Below are positions 51,614 to 60,769 of a stretch of DNA of 64,000 bases, in pieces. This DNA comes from Micavibrio_A sp964423095 (lineage in GTDB: Bacteria; Pseudomonadota; Alphaproteobacteria; Micavibrionales; Micavibrionaceae). The DNA lies in the NCBI GenBank assembly GCA_964423095.1, contig CAYRDI010000001.1, forward strand, positions 36,957-100,956. Direction: 5' to 3'. Under the pieces are notes generated by a model. It did no database searches. It saw only the letters and a list, made by a program, of their open reading frames with translations, and had not been told where the DNA came from. Position 1 is the stretch's first letter. Each line of letters opens with the position of its first letter. The translations under genes were made by a program, and so were the position numbers.

Positions 51614-52624
51614 CTACCGCCGCCAGAAGCCCAGAATGTCCATGGTTTCGGCGAGGATCGGCGCGGCGATAGCCGCCGCCTTGTCCGCACTATGTCCCAA
51701 AATCCGGTCGATTTCGGCCGGATCGGCCATCAATTCCCGCATCCGTTCGGTCATCGGCCCCATCTTGGCGACCGTCAGATCCGACAAAGCGTTTTTGAAC
51801 GCCGAAAACTGCTGCCCCCCGAATTGATCCATCACGGCCTGCCGCCCCGTTCCGGCCAGCGCGGCATAGATGGTGATCAGATTTTTGGCTTCGGGCCGTC
51901 CTTCGCATTCCGCGGCATTCGCCGGAACATTTCCCGCATCCGTCTTTGCCTTTTTGATCTTGTTCGCAATCGTATCGGCATCGTCGGTCAGGTTGATCCG
52001 CGTCATATCGCTTTCGGCGGATTTGGACATTTTTTGCGTCCCGTCCCGAAGGCTCATCACCCGCGTGGCGTCACCCATGATCGCGGGTTCGGGGATCGGA
52101 AAAAAATCCCTTCCTGCGATATGCTGGTTGAACGAAATGGCAATATCGCGCGTCAGTTCGACATGCTGCTTCTGGTCATCCCCTACCGGCACATGCGTGG
52201 CATGGTACAAAAGAATGTCTGCCGCCATCAGCACCGGATAGGTATAAAGACCGGCAGACGCCTTTTCTTTATCCTTGCCCGCCTTGTCCTTGAACTGCGT
52301 CATGCGGTTCAGCCAGCCGAGCGGCGTGATACAACCAAGCATCCAGCCAAGCTCCGCATGACCCGATACCGCCGACTGCGGAAAAATGATGGAGCGTTTC
52401 GGATCAACCCCCGCCGCGATATACGCCGCCGCTACTTCGCGCGTCGAAGCCTTTAAGGTTTCCGGCGTATAGCCCGTTGTGTTGGCGTGAAGATCGACCA
52501 CACAATAAATACATTCGGTGTTGGGTTCGTCCTGCAACTTCACCCAGTTTTTGAGCGCGCCCAGATAATTGCCAAGCGTGAGACGGTTGGTGGGCTGCAT
52601 GCCCGAAAATATGCGCTTTTTCAT
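51614..52624 (-). CDS. trpS: Tryptophan-tRNA ligase
   Basis: A 336-residue class I aminoacyl-tRNA synthetase that charges tRNA-Trp. SGMQPTNRLTLGNYLGAL (7-24) holds the HIGH-like TLGN, and KMSKS, in GTQKMSKSAESD, is the second signature. Other standard parts are LHANTTGYTPETLKA and MLGCITPLGWLNRMTQFKDK. It overlaps murJ by four bases (ATGA). Confidence 0.96.
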   Translation of the reverse strand: MKKRIFSGMQPTNRLTLGNYLGALKNWVKLQDEPNTECIYCVVDLHANTTGYTPETLKASTREVAAAYIAAGVDPKRSIIFPQSAVSGHAELGWMLGCITPLGWLNRMTQFKDKAGKDKEKASAGLYTYPVLMAADILLYHATHVPVGDDQKQHVELTRDIAISFNQHIAGRDFFPIPEPAIMGDATRVMSLRDGTQKMSKSAESDMTRINLTDDADTIANKIKKAKTDAGNVPANAAECEGRPEAKNLITIYAALAGTGRQAVMDQFGGQQFSAFKNALSDLTVAKMGPMTERMRELMADPAEIDRILGHSADKAAAIAAPILAETMDILGFWRR

Positions 52625-54174
52625 GACGCTTTCTTTCTAACGAATAATGATTTGATGTCTTTGATTTGTATGGCGCCACTTTTCAAAATGGCAAACGAAT
52701 AGCTGGTCAGGCCAGAGGCCACCAGAACAAGAAGCGCAGCGATTTTTTCAAACTGGTTTCCATCGTAATATCCGTAAGTCAGGTACGTGACTATAGCCAG
52801 AACCACACACATCAGGCAAGTGGCAAAGATGATCCGTTTCGCGCGGAATTTGAATTTATCGTCAAACGACGCGATGTCGGAGCCTTTCAGCCCCCGCTGT
52901 AGCAAGAGTAACTGCAACCAGCCACACAGCCCCGTGGACAGCGCGATCCCTGCCACACCCAGAAATTGCATGAGGGTCAACGCGAGCGCGATGTTGGTCA
53001 GCGCACAGACGACCGACACCTTCACAGGGCTCGCCGTATCATGGCGCGCATAATAGGTTGTCGATAAAACCTTACTCGCCACATAGGCGGGAATGCCCAG
53101 GGAATACCCCATCAGAACATAGGCAGTGGTTTGCGCATCCGCAGCATCGAACGCACCGCGCTGGAACAACGCCTTGATCAACGGCTCCGCACTCACCAGC
53201 ATGGCCGCACCGGCGGGCAACGCCAGCAACAAACAGATTTCCAGCGAGCGGTTGAACAGCGCGCGTCCTTCTTCATGGTTTCCGCCCGCGATGGTGCGCG
53301 AGAGCATGGGAAGCAGGGCCGTCCCCACCGCAATGCCGACCATACCGAGCGGCAACTGGTTCAAACGGTCCGCATAATACAGATAGGAGATTGACCCCTG
53401 CGGCAACATGGATGCGATCATCACATCGATGAACAGGTTGATGTGCATGACGCCCGCGCCGATCACCCCCGGCCCCATCAATTTAAACAGGCGTTTTATA
53501 TCGGCATCGAATTTCGGAAGCTGTAACCGCATCGAAATCTTGTACCGCTTCATGCACAGATACAGTCCAACCAGTTGAAAAATACCTGCGGCGAACAACC
53601 CCCAGGACAGCGCATGACCGCCGCTTTCCAGCATCGGCGTTAAAAACACCAGTGCCGCAATCAGGCAAAGGTTAAAGACGATAGGCGCGGCGGCAAACGG
53701 CATGAATTTTTCATGTGCGTTCAATATCCCGCCGATCAGGGATGATAAGGAAATCAGCAAAAGATACGGAAACGTGATCCGCGTCATTTCGACGGCGAGG
53801 GCGTATCGTTCCTGCCCCACCTCGAACCCCGGCGCGATAAATTTGATGACGAACGGCATGGCGACCATGCACAAAATCACAAACGGCGTGAGCGCGGCCA
53901 GCATCACGGCAAAGGCGTTGCTTGCGAATGCATCGGCGGTTTCTTCGCCGTCCTTTTGCAATTTGGCGGAATACATGGGCACGAACGACACCGAAAACGC
54001 CCCTTCGGCCGTAATCCGGCGGAACAGGTTGGGGAGTTTCAGGGCAACGATAAAGGCGTCCGCCACCGGCCCTGCCCCAAGGATTGCAGCCGTCATGACA
54101 TCGCGGACAAAGCCCAAAATCCGGCTTACCCCCGTCAATCCCCCCACCGTTGCCATTGCTTTGATCAGTTTCAT
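52621..54174 (-). CDS. murJ: Lipid II flippase MurJ
   Basis: A 517-residue MATE-like membrane protein with about 14 TM segments that flips lipid II for peptidoglycan assembly. TVGGLTGVSRILGFVRDVMTAAILGAGPVADAFIVALKLPNLFRRITAEGAFSVSFVPMY is the invariant MurJ/MviN opening. It is divergent from ubiE and leads the murJ-trpS unit. Confidence 0.96.
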   Translation of the reverse strand: MKLIKAMATVGGLTGVSRILGFVRDVMTAAILGAGPVADAFIVALKLPNLFRRITAEGAFSVSFVPMYSAKLQKDGEETADAFASNAFAVMLAALTPFVILCMVAMPFVIKFIAPGFEVGQERYALAVEMTRITFPYLLLISLSSLIGGILNAHEKFMPFAAAPIVFNLCLIAALVFLTPMLESGGHALSWGLFAAGIFQLVGLYLCMKRYKISMRLQLPKFDADIKRLFKLMGPGVIGAGVMHINLFIDVMIASMLPQGSISYLYYADRLNQLPLGMVGIAVGTALLPMLSRTIAGGNHEEGRALFNRSLEICLLLALPAGAAMLVSAEPLIKALFQRGAFDAADAQTTAYVLMGYSLGIPAYVASKVLSTTYYARHDTASPVKVSVVCALTNIALALTLMQFLGVAGIALSTGLCGWLQLLLLQRGLKGSDIASFDDKFKFRAKRIIFATCLMCVVLAIVTYLTYGYYDGNQFEKIAALLVLVASGLTSYSFAILKSGAIQIKDIKSLFVRKKAS

Positions 54175-54212
54175 GGGCTATTTCCTTATCATTATTTGCA
54201 AGGGATATCATC

Positions 54213-54962
54213 ATGCAAAATCCGGAAAAAGACTGGTTCGGCACCGAACGCGTTACCCCCGAACAAAAGACCCGCAAAGTGATCGGCGTCTTTGATTCCG
54301 TTGCCAACAAATATGACATCATGAATGATTTGATGTCCGGCGGGCTGCACCGTTTGTGGAAAGACCACCTGATCCGCAAAATCCGACCGCGCCCCGGATT
54401 GCACTATCTGGATGTTGCGGGCGGCACCGGCGACATTGCGTTCCGTATCCGCAAAAAGGCGGGGCCGGAGGCGCGTTATACTCTGTGCGATTTGAATGCC
54501 GAAATGCTCCGCGTGGGCCGCGACCGCGCCATCGACCTTGGCTATGTGAACGATTTTGAATGGATCACGGGCAATGCGGAAAAGCTCCCTCTCCCCGATG
54601 ACAGCGTCGATGTCTATACGATCGCTTTCGGCCTCCGGAATGTCACGCGGATCGACGATGCGCTGGCCGAAGCAAAACGGGTTTTGAAACCCGGTGGCCG
54701 ATTCTACTGTCTTGAATTTTCACAGGTGCGCGAACCTTTCCTGGCTCGGCTTTATGACACCTATTCCTACCACCTGATCCCCAAAATCGGGGAAATCGTC
54801 GCCAAAGACCGCGACAGCTACCAATATCTTGTGGAAAGTATTCGAAAATTCCCCACCCGCGAGGCCCTAATCCGGCGCATGGAAATGGCGGGTTTCAGCC
54901 GTTGTCGTGCTGAAAGCCTGACCTTCGGCGTCGTCGCCATCCATGAAGGCGTTAATATTTAG
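54213..54962 (+). CDS. ubiE: Ubiquinone/menaquinone biosynthesis C-methyltransferase
   Basis: A 249-residue SAM methyltransferase. VFDSVANKYDIMNDLMSGGLHRLWKD (28-53), LDVAGGTGDIAFRI and AFGLRNVTRIDDALAEAKRVLKPGGRFYCLEFS are the UbiE motifs. It methylates demethylmenaquinone and 2-octaprenyl-6-methoxy-benzoquinol. It is a single gene and is divergent from murJ. Confidence 0.96.
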   Translation: MQNPEKDWFGTERVTPEQKTRKVIGVFDSVANKYDIMNDLMSGGLHRLWKDHLIRKIRPRPGLHYLDVAGGTGDIAFRIRKKAGPEARYTLCDLNAEMLRVGRDRAIDLGYVNDFEWITGNAEKLPLPDDSVDVYTIAFGLRNVTRIDDALAEAKRVLKPGGRFYCLEFSQVREPFLARLYDTYSYHLIPKIGEIVAKDRDSYQYLVESIRKFPTREALIRRMEMAGFSRCRAESLTFGVVAIHEGVNI

Positions 54963-54992
54963 GGCATTTTAAAGACTTATGCAAAAAAGGAC

Positions 54993-55021
54993 TTGAAATC
55001 GCAACGCGGAGTTTTTATAAG
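54993..55021 (+). promoter_or_regulatory. Strong sigma-70 promoter for the Ala/Asp-rich gene
   Basis: TTGAAA (54993-54998), exactly 17 bases, and TATAAG (55016-55021). This is the clearest protein-gene promoter I found in the window. Confidence 0.7.
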
Positions 55022-55045
55022 TTTTGCGCTGCATTCATGTCGGGC

Positions 55046-55086
55046 TCACCCGTATGAATCGGGGTTAAAAACACCGTAACGGGTGA
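55046..55086. repeat. Inverted repeat in the leader of the Ala/Asp-rich gene
   Basis: TCACCCGT (55046-55053) and ACGGGTGA (55079-55086) are exact inverted copies across 25 bases, between the promoter and the ribosome site AAAGGGA. They could fold as a 5' stem that stabilises the message. Confidence 0.5.
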
Positions 55087-55118
55087 AACGACTAAATCTT
55101 AACAAAGGGAACACTCTC

Positions 55119-55547
55119 ATGAACAACATCGTAAAATCTGTTGTATTCGCTGCCGTTGTCCTGTTCGCAGGCATCGCCGCAATGCAAGTTATCTACAAAA
55201 ACCAAGACGCTTCTTCCGACATCACGGGCGTTGAGCCTGCTGCCGGCGATGCCATGGAAGCTGCCGCTCCGGCTGCTGACGCTGCTGCCGATGCTGCTGA
55301 TGCCGCCGCTACGGCTGCTGACCAAGCAACGGATGCCGCTGCTGCTGCAACCGATGCCGCTTCTGATGCCGCTGCTGCCGCTGCTGATGCAACGCAAGCC
55401 GCTCCGGCCGCTGACGCTGCTGCCGACGCCGCTGAAAAAGCCTCTGATGCTGCCGATGCTGCTGCTGATGCCGCAACGGATGCAAAAGACGCTGCAAAAG
55501 AAGCAACGGACGCTGCTGAAGAAGCAACGGACAAAGCTGCCGAGTAA
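55119..55547 (+). CDS. Membrane-anchored Ala/Asp-rich low-complexity protein
   Basis: A 142-residue protein with an N-terminal TM helix (about 5-25, IVKSVVFAAVVLFAGIAAMQVIY) and then about 110 residues of almost only Ala, Asp, Glu, Thr, Ser, Gln and Lys. DAADAA-like units of three to four residues repeat, so charged residues fall on one face of a long helix; Lys enters only near the C-terminus. There is no Cys or aromatic residue after Tyr28. Ala codons are strongly GCT and GCC. A good promoter, AAAGGGA and a terminator point to high expression. The function is unknown; it recalls LEA-like or apolipoprotein-like helical proteins. I chose ATG 55119 by ribosome site. Confidence 0.8.
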   Translation: MNNIVKSVVFAAVVLFAGIAAMQVIYKNQDASSDITGVEPAAGDAMEAAAPAADAAADAADAAATAADQATDAAAAATDAASDAAAAAADATQAAPAADAAADAAEKASDAADAAADAATDAKDAAKEATDAAEEATDKAAE

Positions 55548-55583
55548 TTTGCTCGCAATTTTGTCTACAATTTCATAAGATCA

Positions 55584-55611
55584 GCCCCGCCCGTCAAACG
55601 GCGGGGTTTTT
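55584..55611 (+). terminator. Terminator after the Ala/Asp-rich gene
   Basis: CCCCGCC (55585-55591) pairs with GGCGGGG (55600-55606), with TTTTT after. It matches the phaR terminator almost base for base in its stem. Confidence 0.88.
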
Positions 55612-55635
55612 CTTTGAACGGAGAAGAAAACGCAA

Positions 55636-56145
55636 ATGAAGGAAAATCTACCATTTGATCAAAGAGTAGAAACAGCCTTCAAAACATGCTGCGCTTTTGA
55701 AGAGACGGCATGGACAGAAGAAACAGCGCGCGAACTCCTTAGAACAGCGAGAGACTGTGCCCATAAGACCATCACAAACCGCTTTATGCTCAGAGTGATG
55801 CCCGAAAATATAGTGTCGCATTTTAGAAATGCCGGCATGGGCATAAATCTCCATAATATTACGGGCGGGCACCTTATGAACGCCATCTTACAAGAAGGTA
55901 AAAACAAGCAAGCCGACGATGAACTCATTGAAACAATTCGTGTATTTTCAGCACAAGCCGAAATACTGAAATATTTATCGTCATGTTTTCATCCGGTTGC
56001 CGAAAAGGATGAGCTTGCAGAAGAAATCAAAACTTTTATAAAACCATTACTGCCCAGGCTTAAAAAAAGTTTGCAGTATTTCTTTAAAACGTCAAAAGAC
56101 GTAGGAGAATTCATGCGAATAACAAGAATGGAAGCGACACCTTAA
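55636..56145 (+). CDS. Small helical protein of unknown function
   Basis: A 169-residue protein, mostly helical, with no signal peptide or TM segment and no motif I recognise. It contains CC at 18-19 and the segment HNITGGHLMNAILQEGKNKQADDELIETIRVFSAQAEILKYLSS. It is AT-rich compared with coaBC and ubiE, and uses codons such as AGA and ATA that neighbours avoid. That suggests recent arrival. The ribosome site GGAGAAG lies upstream. It ends 5 bases before coaBC. Confidence 0.65.
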   Translation: MKENLPFDQRVETAFKTCCAFEETAWTEETARELLRTARDCAHKTITNRFMLRVMPENIVSHFRNAGMGINLHNITGGHLMNAILQEGKNKQADDELIETIRVFSAQAEILKYLSSCFHPVAEKDELAEEIKTFIKPLLPRLKKSLQYFFKTSKDVGEFMRITRMEATP

Positions 56146-56150
56146 AAAGC

Positions 56151-57374
56151 ATGTTAAGCAACAAACGCATACTTTTGATTATCTCCGGTGGCATCGCTGC
56201 CTATAAATCGCTGGAGCTGATCCGCGGAATCAAAAAATCCGGCGGCTCCGTGCGCTGCATCCTGACCAAAGGCGGCGAGCAATTCGTCACACCCTTATCC
56301 GTGGCCGCCCTGTCCGAAGATACCGTTTATACCGATCTCTGGTCGCTCAAAGATGAAACCGAAATGGGACATATCCGCCTGTCCCGCGAATGTGACCTGA
56401 TCGTCGTGGCACCGGCCTCCGCCAATATCCTTGCCAAAATGGCAAACGGCCTGGCCGATGATCTGGCCACCACCACCCTGCTTGCCTCCGACAAACCCGT
56501 GATGGTCTGTCCCGCCATGAACCCGCAAATGTGGGAAAATCCGGCAACCAAAGCCAACATCGAAACTTTGCGCAAACGCGGCATTCTGATTGAAGGGCCC
56601 GCTGCCGGAGAGATGGCGTGCGGCGAAATCGGTCACGGACGCCTGTTGGAGCCCGAAAAAATATTATCCGCCATCACCGGTTTTTTTTTGAAAAATAAAC
56701 CGCTCGCCGGACTTCGCGCGCTCGTCACGGCGGGTCCGACGGTTGAGCCGATTGATCCGGTTCGTTTCGTTGCCAATCGGTCATCGGGCAAGCAAGGTTA
56801 TGCCATTGCCGCCGCCCTCGCCGATCTTGGTGCTTCTGTTACCTTGGTGAGCGGCCCTACACACCTCGAACTTCCCAAATCGGTTGAAGGGATACGTATC
56901 GAAACTGCGCGGGAGATGCTGGAATCCTGCCAAAAATCATTGCCCGTGGATATTGCCGTATTTGCCGCTGCCGTGGCGGACTGGACACTGGAAAAGGTGG
57001 CCACATCGAAAATGAAAAAGACTTCCGATACGGCGATGACTCTTTCTTTTACACAGAATCCAGACATCTTATCCACGATTTCATCCACGGGCCCGAAACG
57101 CCCGCGCCTCGTGATCGGTTTTGCCGCCGAAACGGATGATGTGATCGCCAACGCCCGCGTGAAATTGAAAAAGAAGGGCTGCGATATGATTGTGGCCAAC
57201 GCGGTATCGCCCGAAAATCCCGCCTTCGATGTGAATGACAACACCGTCCATCTGGTGACAGCCACGGGCGTCGAAGATTGGCCCAAAGCCTCCAAGGACG
57301 AAATCGCCAAAAAACTCGCGGCCCGTATCGCGAATATGCTCGCCCCCACCGCCATCAAAACCGCGGCCGAATAG
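56151..57374 (+). CDS. coaBC: Bifunctional phosphopantothenoylcysteine decarboxylase/phosphopantothenate-cysteine ligase
   Basis: A 407-residue fusion for two steps of coenzyme A synthesis. The CoaC half (about 1-180) has SGGIAAYKSLELIR, the catalytic His in EMGHIRLSRE, PAMNPQMWENPAT and GPAAGEMACGEIGHGRL, with the proton-donor Cys. The CoaB half (about 190-407) has TAGPTVEPIDPVRFVANRSSGKQGYA and VADWTLE. The start follows the preceding gene by five bases. Confidence 0.95.
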   Translation: MLSNKRILLIISGGIAAYKSLELIRGIKKSGGSVRCILTKGGEQFVTPLSVAALSEDTVYTDLWSLKDETEMGHIRLSRECDLIVVAPASANILAKMANGLADDLATTTLLASDKPVMVCPAMNPQMWENPATKANIETLRKRGILIEGPAAGEMACGEIGHGRLLEPEKILSAITGFFLKNKPLAGLRALVTAGPTVEPIDPVRFVANRSSGKQGYAIAAALADLGASVTLVSGPTHLELPKSVEGIRIETAREMLESCQKSLPVDIAVFAAAVADWTLEKVATSKMKKTSDTAMTLSFTQNPDILSTISSTGPKRPRLVIGFAAETDDVIANARVKLKKKGCDMIVANAVSPENPAFDVNDNTVHLVTATGVEDWPKASKDEIAKKLAARIANMLAPTAIKTAAE

Positions 57375-57452
57375 CCGGATTTATCCCCATTGTTCTTGTG
57401 GCCTAAAACAGGCCGGCATGGCCATGCGCGCGGCCTATTGCTATAAAAGCCT

Positions 57453-60131
57453 ATGACCCAATCCGCTGCCCTGAAAACGGAAGAAGACTTCGCCGCCGAA
57501 GGCCACACGCCGATGATGGCGCAGTATCACGCGCTCAAAAGCCAATATCCGGATATGCTGCTATTCTACCGCATGGGCGATTTTTACGAAATGTTCTTTG
57601 ACGATGCGATCGCGGCATCGGAATGCCTCGATATCACACTCACCAAACGCGGCAAAAATCAGGGCGATGAAATCCCGATGTGCGGGGTGCCGTTCCATGC
57701 CTATGAACCCTACCTCGCCAAACTCATCCGCTCCGGCTTCAAGGTCGCCATCTGTGAACAGACCGAAACACCCGAAGAAGCCAAAAAGCGCGGCGGGTAT
57801 AAGGCATTGGTCAACCGCGATGTCATCCGCGTGGTCACGCAAGGCACGCTAACCGAAGACACCCTGCTCACCCCGCGCGAAAACAATTATCTGGCCGCCA
57901 TTTGCGAAACCGGCGGACAATTCGGGTTGTCATGGCTTGATCTGTCCACGGGCGAATTCCTGGCACAACCTTTGGAACGCGGCGGCGTTGCCGCAGCCTT
58001 GGACCGGATCGCGCCATCGGAAATCCTGTTACAGGACAGAATCGCAACGCAGGATATTTTTGCGCAGCAAAAACAGGTTTTAACACCACAACCATCCTCG
58101 TTGTTCGATTCCCAGAACGCACAAAAACGACTGGAAAGATTGTTCGGCGTTGGAACGCTGGAAGCGTTTGGAGCGCTCTCCCGTGCCGAAACGGCGGCGG
58201 CCGGTGCGCTCATTGATTACGTCACCCGTACGCAAAAAGGCAAAATGCCGCATATATTCCGGCTGCGACAGGTGACCAGCGGCGCGGTCATGGACATAGA
58301 CCCCGCCACGCGCCGCTCACTCGAACTCGTACGCACCCAAAACGGCGAACGGCGGGGCAGCTTGCTGGATTGCATCGATCATACCGTCACCGGTGCTGGC
58401 GCACGGGCGTTGCAGGCGCGTCTGTCGGCCCCGCTCACAAATCTTCCTGCCATCACCACGCGGCATGATCAGGTCGAAACCTTTGTCATGCAGGTCGACC
58501 TGCGGAACCATTTGCGCGATATGTTGAAACAGATGCCCGATATGGAACGCGCCCTTTCGCGCCTGACCATCGGGCGCGGCGGCCCGCGTGATCTCGGCAT
58601 GGTGCGGGATGCGCTGGAGATTGCCGAAACATTGCGGGCCGTATTGCTGGCGGCGGGCGGTGATGTTGCGCAATATTTTGCACACAATCTTTTGGCCGAT
58701 GCAGAGACTCAATCCCTCAAAGACACATTAAAATCCGCCCTTGGCGAAACCCTGCCGATGCTGGAGCGCGAAGGCGGTTTTATCCGGGATGGTTACGCCG
58801 CCGATCTCGATCATTTGCGCAAACTCCGCGACGACAGCAAACGGATGATCGCGGCCCTGCAGGCAAAATACAGGGATGATACGGACATCAACCTTTTAAA
58901 AATTTCGTTTAACAACGTGCTGGGCTATTTCATCGAAGTGCCCGCCCGCCATGCCGACCGGCTGATGGTGAAAAGGGACGATGCGGCAAACCCCTATATC
59001 CACCGCCAGAGCCTTGCCAACAATGCGCGCTTTACCACGCCGGAGTTATCGGAACTGGAACGGGATATTTCTTCGGCGGCCGACAAATCGCTCGCGCTGG
59101 AACAAAAATTCTTTGCCGAATTTGTGCGGCAAACCGCCGCCGTGTCTGAAACCCTGGGCCGGATTGCCCGCGGTGCGGCGGATTTGGATGTGGCCCTTTC
59201 ATTGGCAACTCTTGCGGTGGAACAAAATTATATTCGTCCGATGATGTCGGACGATACCGCCTTTGCCATCACGGGCGGCCGCCACCCGGTGGTCGAAGCC
59301 GCGTTAAAGAAATGCGGCCAAGCCTTCGTGCCCAATGATTGCGCGCTTTCGCCGCGGCAAAGATTGTGGCTGCTCACCGGCCCCAACATGGCGGGGAAAT
59401 CGACCTTCCTGCGGCAAAACGCGCTGATCGCCATTCTGGCGCAGATGGGCTCCTTCGTTCCCGCCACCAAAGCGCATATCGGGATCGTCGATAAATGCTT
59501 TTCCCGCGTCGGTGCCTCGGATGATCTGGCCCGCGGCCATTCCACATTTATGGTCGAAATGGTGGAAACTGCGACCATTCTCAATCAAGCCACACCACGC
59601 AGTCTTGTTATCCTGGATGAAATCGGGCGCGGAACAGCTACTTATGATGGCCTTTCCATTGCGTGGGCCTGCGTCGAACACCTGCACGAGGTCAACAAAA
59701 GCCGCAGCATTTTTGCCACCCATTACCATGAATTGACCGATTTGAAATCCAAACTCCCTGCCCTCGCCTGTTATTCGATGCAGGTCAAGGAATGGGATGA
59801 CAATATCGTGTTCTTGCATGCCGTTGCGGCGGGAGCGGCAGACCGATCCTACGGCATTCATGTCGCGCGCCTTGCCGGCCTGCCCGATGTCGTCGTTACC
59901 CGCGCCAATACGGTGCTGGAACTTTTGAATGCAGGCGAACATTCAGGGGCCGTGACGCGGCTGGCCGAAGATTTACCGCTGTTTCAGTCAACGCCGCCCA
60001 CACCAAAACAAAAAGATACAGAATTAGAAAAAGAGCTCGCGGCGATTGATCCGGATACGCTCGCCCCGCGCGATGCGCTGGAGGCCCTCTACCGCCTCAA
60101 ATCACTATTGGCCGCCACCAAGAAGCAGTAA
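57453..60131 (+). CDS. mutS: DNA mismatch repair protein MutS
   Basis: An 892-residue MutS. The mismatch-binding Phe-x-Glu is in RMGDFYEMFFDDA (about 37-49); Walker A is GPNMAGKST (about 643-651), and Walker B is LDEIGRGTATYDG. The clamp, connector and C-terminal helix-turn-helix region (LAPRDALEALYRLKSLLAA) are all present. The length is normal for full MutS1. The last 27 bases overlap the convergent LysE gene. Confidence 0.96.
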   Translation: MTQSAALKTEEDFAAEGHTPMMAQYHALKSQYPDMLLFYRMGDFYEMFFDDAIAASECLDITLTKRGKNQGDEIPMCGVPFHAYEPYLAKLIRSGFKVAICEQTETPEEAKKRGGYKALVNRDVIRVVTQGTLTEDTLLTPRENNYLAAICETGGQFGLSWLDLSTGEFLAQPLERGGVAAALDRIAPSEILLQDRIATQDIFAQQKQVLTPQPSSLFDSQNAQKRLERLFGVGTLEAFGALSRAETAAAGALIDYVTRTQKGKMPHIFRLRQVTSGAVMDIDPATRRSLELVRTQNGERRGSLLDCIDHTVTGAGARALQARLSAPLTNLPAITTRHDQVETFVMQVDLRNHLRDMLKQMPDMERALSRLTIGRGGPRDLGMVRDALEIAETLRAVLLAAGGDVAQYFAHNLLADAETQSLKDTLKSALGETLPMLEREGGFIRDGYAADLDHLRKLRDDSKRMIAALQAKYRDDTDINLLKISFNNVLGYFIEVPARHADRLMVKRDDAANPYIHRQSLANNARFTTPELSELERDISSAADKSLALEQKFFAEFVRQTAAVSETLGRIARGAADLDVALSLATLAVEQNYIRPMMSDDTAFAITGGRHPVVEAALKKCGQAFVPNDCALSPRQRLWLLTGPNMAGKSTFLRQNALIAILAQMGSFVPATKAHIGIVDKCFSRVGASDDLARGHSTFMVEMVETATILNQATPRSLVILDEIGRGTATYDGLSIAWACVEHLHEVNKSRSIFATHYHELTDLKSKLPALACYSMQVKEWDDNIVFLHAVAAGAADRSYGIHVARLAGLPDVVVTRANTVLELLNAGEHSGAVTRLAEDLPLFQSTPPTPKQKDTELEKELAAIDPDTLAPRDALEALYRLKSLLAATKKQ

Positions 60132-60755
60132 ATCCTTCGCCGGCATCGCCGACCATGCGATGACCAAACCTACAACCAGAATAACCGTACTGGCCACCAA
60201 GCTGGCAACTCTTAAAAATTTGGGTGTTATGATACTCCGCGCATAGGCAACGGGAAGCGCATAGGCCATTGCCCCTGCGGTTTCTACAAACAACACTATC
60301 ATAATAACGATGACCATATCGTTTATGCCCATACCCGCAATCGGGACGATGCTCGGTAACAAAACACCGTAAAAAACGATGACGAGCGGATTGGCGGCGG
60401 TCACCATAAGCCCTGCGAGAAATGTATCAAACAGTTTTATTTCCTTGTCTTCATACATTGAAATCTGCACATCCGGATTCAGCAAACCCTTTATACCCAA
60501 ATAAATCAGGTAAACCGATGTGATTGCCTTCAGGAAAATGGATATGAACATCACGTCATCTTCGGCAAACTTCAAACCTGCAAAAAGAAGAGAAAGATAA
60601 AATGTCATGACAAGACAAAATCCGGCCATAAACGCAAAACAGCCCGGCATACCTTGCGCCATCGTTCGGGACATAATCGTCGTAAGACCGGGGCCAGGTT
60701 TTAGGGCAAAACCTAAAACAGTCATAAAAAGCGTGATTGTTGCTTGCAAATCCAT
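60105..60755 (-). CDS. LysE/RhtB family amino acid exporter
   Basis: A 216-residue membrane protein of about six TM segments with the LysE-type N-terminal ALKPGPGLTTIMSRTMAQG (17-35), the family signature around PGPG, and AANPLVIVFYGVLLPSIV. It would export amino acids or related compounds. It is more AT-rich than mutS and glnD. It overlaps the mutS 3' end by 27 bases and starts 14 bases from the divergent glnD start, so it looks inserted between two core genes. Confidence 0.88.
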   Translation of the reverse strand: MDLQATITLFMTVLGFALKPGPGLTTIMSRTMAQGMPGCFAFMAGFCLVMTFYLSLLFAGLKFAEDDVMFISIFLKAITSVYLIYLGIKGLLNPDVQISMYEDKEIKLFDTFLAGLMVTAANPLVIVFYGVLLPSIVPIAGMGINDMVIVIMIVLFVETAGAMAYALPVAYARSIITPKFLRVASLVASTVILVVGLVIAWSAMPAKDLLLLGGGQ

Positions 60756-60769
60756 AGACTCTTTATACA

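Noticed and set aside
55193..55558. Ala/Ser-rich frame opposite the Ala/Asp gene
   Set aside because: It is the antisense of the same GCT/GCC repeats. Promoter, ribosome site and terminator all belong to the plus strand.
60105..60131. mutS-LysE overlap as a frameshift artefact
   Set aside because: Both proteins end normally for their families, so a true tail-to-tail overlap is simpler.
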